A stretch of 45,372 nucleotides of DNA, from contig NZ_VCKX01000074.1 of assembly GCF_005889725.1 (NCBI RefSeq), forward strand, positions 1 to 45,372, in the 5' to 3' direction. Every line of letters starts with the position of its first letter. Position 1 is the first letter of the stretch. The stretch comes from Nonomuraea zeae. GTDB taxonomy: Bacteria > Actinomycetota > Actinomycetes > Streptosporangiales > Streptosporangiaceae. A model generated the notes under the pieces. That model did no database searches. It worked only from the letters and a program-made list of their open reading frames with translations, and had not been told where the DNA came from. Of the stretch, positions 23,413-30,858 are shown piece by piece. The position numbers and the translations under genes were made by a program.

Positions 23413-24678
23413 TCAGTTGGTGAATCGATAGGTCCGGCCCGGCAGCACCGAGCCCCAGGAACGCTCCAGCTCGGCCGCGCCGGCGACCAGGGCGGCCCGG
23501 TCCACGGCGCTGGCCACCTCCAGCTCCCCGGCCAGGAACAGGACGTCTTCGGCGGGCAGCGCGCCATCCACGCCGCCGAGCGTGGTGTCGAACCGCCACA
23601 CCCCGCTCTTCATCGCGACCAGCGCGTTGACCAGGCCGATGCCGTGCCGCTCGCGCAGCCCGACGCGGAGCGCGGCTCTCCCCGACACGGCGGCGGCCTC
23701 CTGGATGAGGCGCCGGACCCGGAGCGGGGTGGCCGCGGACCCGCCCTCCTCCAGGGCGATCTCGTCACAGCCGAGCGCCGCCAGGCGGGCGACCTTCGCC
23801 ACGACCCGGTGCTCGCGGCCGGGGGCGAAGGCGTCGGGCACGTTCGCGACCGTCGCCAGCCCGGCCCGCTGCGCCGCCTCCAGGATCGGACCGTGCTCGC
23901 CGGCTCCGGCGGTTCGCGTCGCCTCCGGGCTCGGGCCGTGCTCGTCGGCTCGGAACTCCACCACGCCGGCTCCGGCGGCGGCCACGGCCGGGACCTGCTC
24001 GGGCCGGGTGATCAGGGCGGAGGCGGTGGCCGGGGAGAGGTCCTCGGGCGGGGGCGCGTCGCCGTACAGGTCGAAGAGCCGCACCCTGGTGCCCGCCGCG
24101 CGCAGCATCCGCGCGATCCCGGCCAGGCGCGGGCCGCTGTAGCCCCGGGCACGCAGGACGGCGAGGAGCCCCGTGTCCGCGACGGCGATCCGGTCGGGCA
24201 GCGGGTCGGCGAGCTGGCTCCAGGCCCGTGAATGGAACAGCACGGGCGCCACCCGCCGCGGCGTCGCGGCGGCGAGCACCTCGCCGACGAAGATCGTGTG
24301 ATCACCACCCGGGTACGCGTGCGCGACCCGGCAGTCCAGCCACCCGACGGAGTCCGCCAGCACGGGCGACCCGGTCTGCCCCGCCTGCCAGCGCGCCCCG
24401 GAGAACCGGTCCGCGTCCGGCCCGGCGAAGCGCCGGCCGAGCGCCGCCTGGTCCTTGCCGAGGATGCTCACCGCGAACGAGCCGCTCTCCGCCACGAGGT
24501 TGTGCGTCCTGGTGCCCCGCGCCAGGCAGACCAGCACCATCGGCGGGTCCAGGCTCACGCTGGAGAAGGCGCTCGCCGTCATGCCGTGCCAGTGGCCGCC
24601 GGCCCCGGTGGTCACGATCACCACGCCGCTCGGCCACTGTGCCAGGACCGCGCGAAAGGCCTCGCCGTCAGTCGCCAC
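23413..24678 (-). CDS. Fusion: flavin reductase domain plus HMG-CoA-lyase-like TIM-barrel domain
   Basis: 421 residues. Residues 1-165 are an FMN-binding split-barrel flavin reductase (WPSGVVIVTTG, GMTASAFSSVSLDPPMVLVC, SFAVSILG, GDHTIFVGEV). After a linker, residues about 240-410 resemble the HMG-CoA lyase TIM barrel (RHGIGLVNALVAMKSGVWRFDTTLGG, then AEDVLFLAG). The metal-binding H-x-H-D and the GGCP Cys of real lyases are missing, so this half is likely non-catalytic or changed. The GTG at 24678 has GAGGAG two bases upstream; earlier in-frame starts would run through the operator region. First gene of the second operon, feeding reduced flavin to the oxygenase encoded next. Confidence 0.82.
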   Translation of the reverse strand: MATDGEAFRAVLAQWPSGVVIVTTGAGGHWHGMTASAFSSVSLDPPMVLVCLARGTRTHNLVAESGSFAVSILGKDQAALGRRFAGPDADRFSGARWQAGQTGSPVLADSVGWLDCRVAHAYPGGDHTIFVGEVLAAATPRRVAPVLFHSRAWSQLADPLPDRIAVADTGLLAVLRARGYSGPRLAGIARMLRAAGTRVRLFDLYGDAPPPEDLSPATASALITRPEQVPAVAAAGAGVVEFRADEHGPSPEATRTAGAGEHGPILEAAQRAGLATVANVPDAFAPGREHRVVAKVARLAALGCDEIALEEGGSAATPLRVRRLIQEAAAVSGRAALRVGLRERHGIGLVNALVAMKSGVWRFDTTLGGVDGALPAEDVLFLAGELEVASAVDRAALVAGAAELERSWGSVLPGRTYRFTN

Positions 24679-24700
24679 TGCTCCTCGCTGTTTCAACAGA

Positions 24701-24762
24701 GGAAACGCTGTAACGCTGAAGGTAACGAACCTGTTCTTTTGTGTCAATGTGACGCTGTTTCC
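24701..24762. promoter_or_regulatory. Divergent promoter with two imperfect GGAAAC-N3-GTTTCC operators
   Basis: Palindromes at 24701-24715 (left arm perfect) and 24748-24762 (right arm perfect) frame a minus-strand promoter: TTGACA at 24742-24747 and TACCTT at 24719-24724, 17-base spacing. On the plus strand a TACACT (24773-24778) sits about seven bases before the iclR GTG, with the second palindrome over its -35 region. Fits control of both directions by the IclR protein. Confidence 0.7.
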
Positions 24763-24784
24763 CTCACCGAAATACACTGGGCGT

Positions 24785-25573
24785 GTGAACGCTCAAGTCG
24801 AGATCGAGAACCAGAGCAGGTCCATCGCCTCGGTGGAGCGGGCGATGGACGTGTTGCTCCTGTTCGGCCGCAGCAGCCGCGCCGACCTGGGCGTCACCGA
24901 GATCGCCACGGAGCTGGACCTGACGAAGGCGGCCGTCCACCGCATCCTCACGGCACTGCGCAGCCGCGAGCTGATCGCGCTCGACCCCGTCACCAGGCGC
25001 TACTCCCTCGGGCACGCCGCCATCGCGCTCGGCCGCGCCTACATGGCCCGCACCGACCTGCGCGCCATGGCGGGCTCCGAGCTGCGCCGCCTGTCCGTGA
25101 GCACGGCGGAGACGGCCACCCTGTCCGTACGGCGCGGCGACACGCGCCTCTACGTGGACCAGGTCGTGCCCGCCCAGGAGCTGCGCATGGAGGTCTCGCT
25201 CGGCATCCCCTACCCGTTGCACGCGGGCAGCTCCTCCAAGGCGATCCTCGCGTTCCTCCGGGAGGAGGAGATCGAGGGCTACATGGTCAGGCACCAGCTC
25301 GAGGCCCTCACCTCCAAGACCATCACCGACCCTGACAAGCTGCGCGCCGAGCTGGCGTCCATCAGGCGCCGGGGCTACGCCACCTCGCTGGGCGAGCGCC
25401 AGGAGGGCGCGGCCTCCGTGGCCGCGCCGATCTTCGACCACGACGGCCTGGTGATCGCGGCCCTGAGCGTCGCCGGGCCCGGCGCCCGTTTCAAACCGCA
25501 CCTGCAGGAAGCGGCCCAGCCACTCCTCGAATCGGCCGCCCGCCTGTCCGCCCAACTCGGCCACCACCCGTAG
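24785..25573 (+). CDS. IclR family transcriptional regulator, likely controls the catabolic island
   Basis: 262 residues. N-terminal winged helix-turn-helix at about residues 15-75 (VERAMDVLLLF, GVTEIATELDLTKAAVHRILTAL) and C-terminal IclR effector domain (LPLHAGSSSKAIL-like segment PLHAGSSSKAI, REEEIEGYM, SVAAPIFDHDG). GTG start without a ribosome site, and a -10-like TACACT seven bases upstream, so the mRNA may be leaderless. Divergent from the flavin reductase fusion operon. The palindromes at 16778, 18111, 24701 and 24748 are the natural candidates for its sites. The effector is presumably a pathway compound. Confidence 0.92.
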   Translation: MNAQVEIENQSRSIASVERAMDVLLLFGRSSRADLGVTEIATELDLTKAAVHRILTALRSRELIALDPVTRRYSLGHAAIALGRAYMARTDLRAMAGSELRRLSVSTAETATLSVRRGDTRLYVDQVVPAQELRMEVSLGIPYPLHAGSSSKAILAFLREEEIEGYMVRHQLEALTSKTITDPDKLRAELASIRRRGYATSLGERQEGAASVAAPIFDHDGLVIAALSVAGPGARFKPHLQEAAQPLLESAARLSAQLGHHP

Positions 25574-25806
25574 CCGCCGCTCATCTGCCGGCTCAGGTGG
25601 GCCCATCGCCTGTAGCCACCGCTCGCCCGTCTGCCCGGCTCGGTCGCCAGTCGTGGTCACCGCTCAGCATGGACGAGCCGGATGGCCGCGTCGCGGAGAT
25701 CCCCCAGCAGCACCACCGGGCCGGGGCCGGGTCGGGGTCGGGTCGGTGCGGGCGGTGCGCAGGTTCAAGCCCCGTTCCCGAAGCCGGTCACACCTCCGGC
25801 CCGTGC

Positions 25807-26409
25807 CTAGCGGGCCGGCTCCTCCGGGAGGGGATGGGCCGCTTCGGCGCGCAGGCCGTCGAGGCAGAAGGACAGGTGGCGGCGCCACGTGCCCGGAGCG
25901 GTCTCCATGGACTCCCTGATGACCTGGGACATCGCCCAGACCAGCGTGACCAGGTCCTGGGGCCCGAAGTCGGGGCGTAGCCGACCGCCGGCCTTGGCCC
26001 GCTCGATGATGCGTTCGGCGTCGAGAAAGCCCCGGTGACACGCCTGGCTCACGTCGGTGGTCAGGGAGAAGCTCTGGGCCAGCGCGTCGTTGAGGCTGTG
26101 GTCCTCCGCCTGCAGGGTGAAGAGCCCTTCGAGGAAGCCGGTGAATCCGGCCCAGGGGTCGGGGTCGGCGAGGGCCGCCGCGGTGATCTCGTTCAGGGCG
26201 GCCAGCCGCTGGGGGAGGATCGCGCCGAGGAGCGCCTCGCGGGTGGGGAAGTGGTTGTAGAGGGTGCCGATGCTGACCCCGGCACGGCGGGCGATGTGCT
26301 CCAGCGGCGCGTCGAGGCCGCGCTCGGCGAGGACCTGGGTGGCCGCGACCAGCAGTTTGTCGCGGTTACGTGCGGCATCCGACCGCAGCGGTTTCGTTTC
26401 GGCTGCCAT
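25807..26409 (-). CDS. TetR family transcriptional regulator
   Basis: 200 residues from the ATG at 26409 (two ATGs lie slightly upstream). N-terminal TetR helix-turn-helix: LLVAATQVLAERGL, then HIARRAGVSIGTLYNHFPTREALL. The C-terminal domain resembles the PsrA/SbtR-like group (W-A-M-S-Q-V region). Divergent from the SDR-like gene at 26511, with two palindromes between them, so it probably represses both. It converges on iclR across 233 bases that show no gene, only short GC-rich runs. Confidence 0.92.
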   Translation of the reverse strand: MAAETKPLRSDAARNRDKLLVAATQVLAERGLDAPLEHIARRAGVSIGTLYNHFPTREALLGAILPQRLAALNEITAAALADPDPWAGFTGFLEGLFTLQAEDHSLNDALAQSFSLTTDVSQACHRGFLDAERIIERAKAGGRLRPDFGPQDLVTLVWAMSQVIRESMETAPGTWRRHLSFCLDGLRAEAAHPLPEEPAR

Positions 26410-26429
26410 GCCTCTCATCATACGAAGTC

Positions 26430-26482
26430 GAGGGCTCCCTCAGTTTCATGGTACGGTCACGACAGAAGTTGAGGTAACCCTC
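26430..26482. promoter_or_regulatory. Twin palindromes GAGGG-N2-CCCTC, candidate TetR operators
   Basis: Site 1 GAGGG-CT-CCCTC (26430-26441, perfect) and site 2 GAGGT-AA-CCCTC (26471-26482), centres 41 bases apart, about four helical turns. Both share the extended T(C/T)GAGG half. They fill the divergent promoter between the TetR gene and the SDR-like gene. Confidence 0.75.
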
Positions 26483-26510
26483 GATTTAGCTGTCGTCGAA
26501 AGGCACTGTC

Positions 26511-27242
26511 ATGTCCTCAGCAGCACGCAAGACCGCCGTCGTCATCGGTGCCGGGCCCGGGCTCGGCATGTCCGTCGCGCACCGGTTCGGGGGTGAGGGG
26601 TACGCCGTGGCGCTGATCTCCCGTACGGATGCCCGGCATGCCGGATATGTGGCGTCGCTGGCCGAGGCGGGGATCGAGGCCGCGGCCTTCGCCGCCGACG
26701 TACGCGACCGTGACCGGGTGCTCTCCGCGCTGGACGCGATCGCCGAGCGGTTCGGGACGATCGACGTCCTCTATTACGGTCCGGGGGCCGCCGACCTGGA
26801 CGCCCCGCGCCGGTCGATCACCGAGACCACCTCTGCGGACGCCCGGGAGGCGATGGACGTGCTCTACCCGGCGATCGACGTGGTCGGCAAGGTGCTGCCC
26901 GGCATGGTGGAGAGAGGGGAGGGCGGGTTGCTGTTCGCCGGCGGGCTGAGCGCCGTCATGCCGATGCCCGCACTCGGCAGCCTGGCGCTCTCCTCGGCGG
27001 CGCTGCGCAACTACGCCCTGACGCTCAACGCGGCGCTGGCCGGGCAGGGCGTCTACGCCGGGAGCCTGATCATCGGTGGACTGGTCGAGCGAGGAGACAT
27101 CTACCAGCTGGTGACCTCGCAGCCCGAGCGGTTCGGGGACGTGGGAAGCAGGTCCCTCGACCCGGACGCGATCGCCGACGCCGCCTGGGACCTGTACGCC
27201 AAGCGCGACCGCCCCGAGGCCACGTTCAGCGCCTTCGCCTGA
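26511..27242 (+). CDS. SDR-like protein lacking the YxxxK catalytic pair
   Basis: 243 residues with a Rossmann N-terminus (VVIGAGPGLGMSVAHRFGGEGYAVALISR) and an overall SDR layout. The catalytic Tyr-x3-Lys is missing; where it should be, the sequence reads GSLALSSAALRNYALTL. The NNAG motif is YYGPGA. Such atypical SDRs may bind NAD(P) without classical catalysis. ATG at 26511; a GAAAGG lies seven bases upstream. Divergently paired with the TetR gene and probably repressed by it. Confidence 0.85.
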   Translation: MSSAARKTAVVIGAGPGLGMSVAHRFGGEGYAVALISRTDARHAGYVASLAEAGIEAAAFAADVRDRDRVLSALDAIAERFGTIDVLYYGPGAADLDAPRRSITETTSADAREAMDVLYPAIDVVGKVLPGMVERGEGGLLFAGGLSAVMPMPALGSLALSSAALRNYALTLNAALAGQGVYAGSLIIGGLVERGDIYQLVTSQPERFGDVGSRSLDPDAIADAAWDLYAKRDRPEATFSAFA

Positions 27243-27310
27243 GGGCTCGGCACCCAGTCACCCGCGGGACAACGGCAGCAGCCGGTCGACCGGCCCCCGC
27301 CCCATGTCCC

Positions 27311-27394
27311 GCTGCTCCACGTCCGCTGCTCCACGTCCGCTGCCCGATGTCCGCCGCTCCGCGCCCGCCGCCCCACCTCCGCCGATCCACGTCC
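27311..27394. repeat. Tandem repeat, six copies of a 14-bp unit
   Basis: Six head-to-tail 14-bp units (27311, 27325, 27339, 27353, 27367, 27381), first two identical (GCTGCTCCACGTCC), the rest with one to four changes. A seventh weaker copy lies just upstream. Fills much of the 218-base convergent gap between the SDR-like gene and the membrane protein gene; no gene seen there. Confidence 0.85.
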
Positions 27395-27460
27395 GCCGAT
27401 CGACGGAGACGCATGCCGGCGCTCGGGCGCGATCTCCCGCTGGCTCGTTCCGGCCGCTCG

Positions 27461-28168
27461 CTACAGCGTCGCCCCCGGTTTGAGCACCCCCAGCACGGCC
27501 GCGGCCAGCACGCTGCCCCAGATCGTCCAGACGTACGGCAGGCAGCCGTTCACGGAGCCGCGCAGCATACGCTCCACCTCCGGGGTGGAGCCTGACGCGC
27601 CGAGCGCGCCGAAGGCCGGGCCGAAGGCGCGCAGCTTGAGCCGGATGCCCAGCCCCGCCGCGATGGCCAGGGCGTACAGCGCCAGCTTGGCGCCCAGCCA
27701 GCGCGGGTTGGTCTCGACGCCGAAGGGACGATCGGCGAGGAGCGTGTAGAGCGCGGAGCCGGCGATCACGGCGATCAGGGTCAGCCTGATCGCCCAGTCG
27801 GCCCGCCGCACCAGCGGGAACCGGCCGTGGGTGCGGTGGTCGGCCACCGTCAGCGCCAGCCAGCCGAGCGCGAACGCCCACACCAGCAGCACCGACCAGA
27901 GCGGGAACAACTGCACGCCGAACAGCGCGGCCCCGTGCGGCTCCAGCGCCATCAGCGTGACCCCGCTGGGCAGGAAGAGCACCAGGCAGATCTTCGGCGC
28001 GAGATCGAGGCCGCTCATGATCCGCAACGCGGTGGTCCGCGCCTGCGGGCTCAAGGCCGGATCCAGCACGTACCTGCTGGAGTAGAACACGCCCAGATCG
28101 CCGCCGAGCCAGAAGACGAACAGCACCAGATGAAGGACGATCCACCAGCCGTTCGGATGAGATCCCAT
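27461..28168 (-). CDS. Multi-pass membrane protein of unknown function
   Basis: 235 residues from the ATG at 28168, which has GGAAGG six bases upstream. About five to six transmembrane helices: LHLVLFVFWLGGDLGVFY, ICLVLFLPSGVTLMAL, LWSVLLVWAFALGWLAL, LTLIAVIAGSALYTLL, LALYALAIAAGLGI and a last one near the end. I recognise no named family. Monocistronic, divergent from the AraC-type gene at 28340 across 171 bases. A lone GGAAAC-N3-GTTAC-like sequence at 28206 upstream is too weak to call an operator. Confidence 0.82.
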   Translation of the reverse strand: MGSHPNGWWIVLHLVLFVFWLGGDLGVFYSSRYVLDPALSPQARTTALRIMSGLDLAPKICLVLFLPSGVTLMALEPHGAALFGVQLFPLWSVLLVWAFALGWLALTVADHRTHGRFPLVRRADWAIRLTLIAVIAGSALYTLLADRPFGVETNPRWLGAKLALYALAIAAGLGIRLKLRAFGPAFGALGASGSTPEVERMLRGSVNGCLPYVWTIWGSVLAAAVLGVLKPGATL

Positions 28169-28339
28169 GTACGTCCTTCCACGATGACGATCTTTCCGGC
28201 TTAGCGGAAACGACGTTACACGCACCGAAACGACCAGAGCCAGAGTCTCCTGCGGCACCCGTCATTGCGGCCCGCCGCCTTGATCCACGTTCATGCAGGT
28301 AGAAGGCTGTTTCGTGGGGTTTGTGGTAGCGTCGGCCCC

Positions 28340-28780
28340 ATGACTCCGGAAGAGCTCGCCAACCTCGCGCACCTGCGCCGAGCGCGAGATCTGATCGACC
28401 GGGAGTACGCTCGGCCGCTCGACGTGCCGACGATGGCCCGCCGCGCGCTCATGTCGCCGGCGCACTTCTCACGACGGTTCCGGGCGGCCTACGGCGAGAC
28501 GCCGTACGGCTATCTCATGACCCGCCGGATCGAGCGGGCGATGGCCCTTTTGCGCGGGGGCATGAGCGTGACCGACGCGTGCATGGCGGTCGGCTGTACC
28601 TCGCTAGGCTCGTTCAGCTCGCGGTTCACCGAGCTCGTGGGGGAGACGCCGAGCGCGTACCGCCGCCGGGAGCACCGTGCCGTGGCGGCGATGCCCGCGT
28701 GCGTGGCGAAGGCGTGCACCCGCCCGCTGCGAAACTCGCCGAGCAGGATACGAGAAGCGGACAGCTCCGCCGCCGCCTAA
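28340..28780 (+). CDS. AraC family transcriptional regulator (DNA-binding domain only)
   Basis: 146 residues made almost entirely of the double helix-turn-helix AraC domain: LTMARRALMSPAHFSRRF-like segment (MARRALMSPAHFSRRFRAA), then MSVTDACMAVGCTSLGSFSSRFTELVGETPSAYRR. No ligand-binding domain; the last 30 residues are disordered-looking. ATG at 28340. Only 10 bases before the VOC gene, so the two are one transcription unit; the regulator may act on its own promoter. Confidence 0.92.
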   Translation: MTPEELANLAHLRRARDLIDREYARPLDVPTMARRALMSPAHFSRRFRAAYGETPYGYLMTRRIERAMALLRGGMSVTDACMAVGCTSLGSFSSRFTELVGETPSAYRRREHRAVAAMPACVAKACTRPLRNSPSRIREADSSAAA

Positions 28781-28790
28781 CGTTGGCGAC

Positions 28791-29201
28791 ATGAGCATCG
28801 CACTCCAGTACTGCCACATCACCGTCAACGACCTGGACGAATCCCTCGCCTTCTACTGCGACGGGCTCGGCCTCGAAATGCGCAATGACGTCGCGTCCGG
28901 CGGGTTCCGCTGGGTCACGCTCGGGAGCCCGACCCAGCCGGGCCTTGAGCTCGTGCTCTCGGAGCCGCACGCCGGCCGTTCCCAGGCCGACGGAGACGCC
29001 CTGCAAGAGCTGCTCACCAAGGGTGTCCTGCCGATGCTCGTCTTCAGCACCGACGACGTCGACGCGACCTTCGAGCGGGTACGGGCCGCCGGCGGCGAGG
29101 TCCTGCAGGAGCCTATCGACCAGCCCTGGGGGCCGCGCGACTGCGCCTACCGCGACCCCTCGGGGAACATGATCCGGATCCAGCAGCAGGTCAAGGCGTA
29201 G
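28791..29201 (+). CDS. VOC family (glyoxalase/bleomycin resistance/dioxygenase) protein
   Basis: 136 residues, a complete vicinal-oxygen-chelate fold with two beta-alpha-beta3 units: LQYCHITVNDLDESLAFYCDGLGL at the start and VFSTDDVDATFERVRAAGGEV then DPSGNMIRIQQ at the end. His (CHITV) and Glu-side metal positions are only partly clear. Common pairing with a short AraC regulator; the substrate is unknown. Converges on the MFS gene. Confidence 0.9.
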   Translation: MSIALQYCHITVNDLDESLAFYCDGLGLEMRNDVASGGFRWVTLGSPTQPGLELVLSEPHAGRSQADGDALQELLTKGVLPMLVFSTDDVDATFERVRAAGGEVLQEPIDQPWGPRDCAYRDPSGNMIRIQQQVKA

Positions 29202-29400
29202 CGGCCCGGCCATCGGAATCACCTCAGGGAGGACTCGGCCCCGCCTGGTCGGCCGTCGGAGGCGGCTCCCCGCTTGCGAGCGAGCTGAGCGGCGGCGAGC
29301 ACCGGCCACGACCGCGCGGTCACCACGGCCTCGTGGGCGGCAATGCCTGGGCCGGGCATCTGGTCAGCCTTCGAGCCCGGCATCAGGCAGGAACGGCACC

Positions 29401-29500
29401 CGCCAGGGAAGCCGGCACCCGTCAGGGGAAGCCGGCACAGGTCAGGGGAAGCCGGCACAGGTCAGGGGAAGCTGGTACACGGAGAAGCCGGCACGCGGCA
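29401..29500. repeat. Tandem repeat, five copies of a 20-bp unit
   Basis: Five adjacent 20-bp units, starting at 29401, 29421, 29441, 29461 and 29481; the 29421 and 29441 copies are identical (GTCAGGGGAAGCCGGCACAG). No spacers, so not CRISPR. It lies in the 306-base convergent gap between the VOC gene (ends 29201) and the MFS gene (begins 29508). The rest of that gap, 29202-29400, shows no gene or clear hairpin to me. Confidence 0.9.
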
Positions 29501-29507
29501 GGCGATG

Positions 29508-30827
29508 TCACGGCCTGCGGACCCGCGGCCGGACGCCGCGCCCCGCCTCCGGCGTCTCGCCGCCAGGGCGGGAGGTCCGGGCCCGCTTGAGCGCCGCCAG
29601 CCCCGGGATCGTCACCAGAAGCACGGCGGTCAGCACCGCGATGCCGAGAAACGCCCGCTGCACACCGGCGGCATCGGCGAGCAGGCCGAAGTACGCGGGG
29701 CCGGCGAGGTAGCCGAGGTAGGCGACCGTGGAGATGGCGGACGTGGCCCGTCCCCGTGACTCGTCGGGGACCGGTCGGAGGCCGTAGGACAGCAGGGTGG
29801 GAAAGAGCACCGACGTGCCTGCGGCGGCGGCGACGATGCCCGCCAGCGCGAGCGGCAACGTGGGTGCCAGTGCCGTCAGGACGCCGCCGGCCGTGGCGAT
29901 CACGCTGCCGCCGGCCAGCGTGGCGATCGGGTGGCGCATCGTGAGCGCGGCGCCGGCGAGGCGGGCCAGCGCGGCTGTCGTGGCGAACGCGGCCGGCGCG
30001 AGGGCGGCCAGCGGAGGCGCGGCGGTGAACGCGTCGGTCAGCAGGACGGCACTCCAGGACTGGAAGGCGTTCTCCGACGCGAACGCCAGCGCGCCGACCG
30101 CGCCGATCACGAGCAGGACGACCCGCCACGACAAATGACCGGCCTGCGCCGGCGCGTCCCTGCCCCCAGGCGTGGCGGCGCGCTGGGCGGAGGCCGAGCG
30201 CGTCGCGGCGACGACGGCCAGGCCGAGGGCCACGGTGATCACGGCGCCCGCGGCGAAGCTAGCGCGCAGGCCGCCCGTCATCCCGGCGAGCGCGCCGGCG
30301 CCCACGCTGCTGGTCATCCCGGCGAGCACGCCGGCGCCTGCGCTGCCCATCATCCCGGTGAGCACGCCGGCGCCCAGGCTGGAGGCCGCGACCATGGCGG
30401 AGAACGCGGCGTGCGAGCGCGCCACGACCGGCCGTCCGGTCCGCTTCTCGACCGTCGCCGCCAGCGTGTTGATCGCCACATCGGCCGCGCCCGAGGCGGC
30501 GCCCACCAGGAGCATTCCGGCGCACAACGCCGCGTAGTCTGCCGAGGCGGACACCACGACGCCCATGACGCCCAGCAGTGCGAGCAGCGCGCCGGCGACC
30601 CGCAGCCCGAGCGCGTCGACCAGCCGCCCGGTCAGCAGCATGGCGGGCAGGGCTCCGGCCGCCACGAAGAGCAGCGCGACGCCGAACTCGGCATCGCTCA
30701 CCCCTGCCTGGGCCCGCAGCAGGGGGAGGGTGGCACCCCACACTCCCCAGAAGGCGCCGAATCCGGCGAAACCGAGAAAAGGCGCCGCACGAAGCATCCC
30801 GGCGGGGCGGGCGATCACTGTCGACAT
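29508..30827 (-). CDS. MFS transporter, probable exporter
   Basis: 439 residues from the ATG at 30827, with about 12 transmembrane helices. First half: GFGAFWGVWGATLPLLRAQ then LLFVAAGALPAMLLTGRLVDALG. A signature-like RSHAAFSAMVAASSLGAG and a second half with PTLLSYGLRPVPDESRGRATS follow. It resembles the FucP/Bsc6-like sugar or drug exporter group, but the substrate is open. A 36-bp triplication lengthens the central loop. Divergent from a LacI gene; the shared operator touches the start codon, so the transcript may be leaderless. Confidence 0.9.
   Translation of the reverse strand: MSTVIARPAGMLRAAPFLGFAGFGAFWGVWGATLPLLRAQAGVSDAEFGVALLFVAAGALPAMLLTGRLVDALGLRVAGALLALLGVMGVVVSASADYAALCAGMLLVGAASGAADVAINTLAATVEKRTGRPVVARSHAAFSAMVAASSLGAGVLTGMMGSAGAGVLAGMTSSVGAGALAGMTGGLRASFAAGAVITVALGLAVVAATRSASAQRAATPGGRDAPAQAGHLSWRVVLLVIGAVGALAFASENAFQSWSAVLLTDAFTAAPPLAALAPAAFATTAALARLAGAALTMRHPIATLAGGSVIATAGGVLTALAPTLPLALAGIVAAAAGTSVLFPTLLSYGLRPVPDESRGRATSAISTVAYLGYLAGPAYFGLLADAAGVQRAFLGIAVLTAVLLVTIPGLAALKRARTSRPGGETPEAGRGVRPRVRRP
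30277..30384 (-). repeat. 36-bp in-frame tandem triplication within the MFS gene
   Basis: Three 36-bp units at 30277-30312, 30313-30348 and 30349-30384. They encode three copies of a twelve-residue Gly/Ala/Met-rich stretch (GAGVLAGMTSS-like) at the middle of the transporter, near the sixth helix. The copies differ by a few bases. Confidence 0.88.
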
Positions 30828-30828
30828 T

Positions 30829-30844
30829 TGTGTAACGCTACACA
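30829..30844. promoter_or_regulatory. Palindrome TGTGTA-ACGC-TACACA, candidate LacI-family operator
   Basis: 16-bp inverted repeat with central CG, the usual shape of LacI/GalR sites. It lies between the MFS ATG (30827, minus) and the LacI GTG (30859, plus), so one bound repressor could block both. Confidence 0.85.
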
Positions 30845-30858
30845 ACTAGGATGGTCCC

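Noticed and set aside
1..25573. Biosynthetic gene cluster (polyketide or peptide)
   Set aside because: There is no PKS, NRPS, RiPP or terpene core enzyme; the set is oxidative and hydrolytic with CoA ligase, MaoC and thiolase-fold genes, which fits catabolism.
25775..25800. A GGTTCAA-like T-arm, looking like the 3' end of a tRNA
   Set aside because: The flanking bases do not form a T stem, and no acceptor, D or anticodon arm can be found upstream.
28206..28220. A possible fifth GGAAAC-N3-GTTTCC operator before the membrane protein gene
   Set aside because: Only the left arm fits; the right arm (GTTACA) matches four of six bases, so it may be chance.
29401..29500. CRISPR array
   Set aside because: The 20-bp units are directly adjacent with no spacers, and no cas genes are near.
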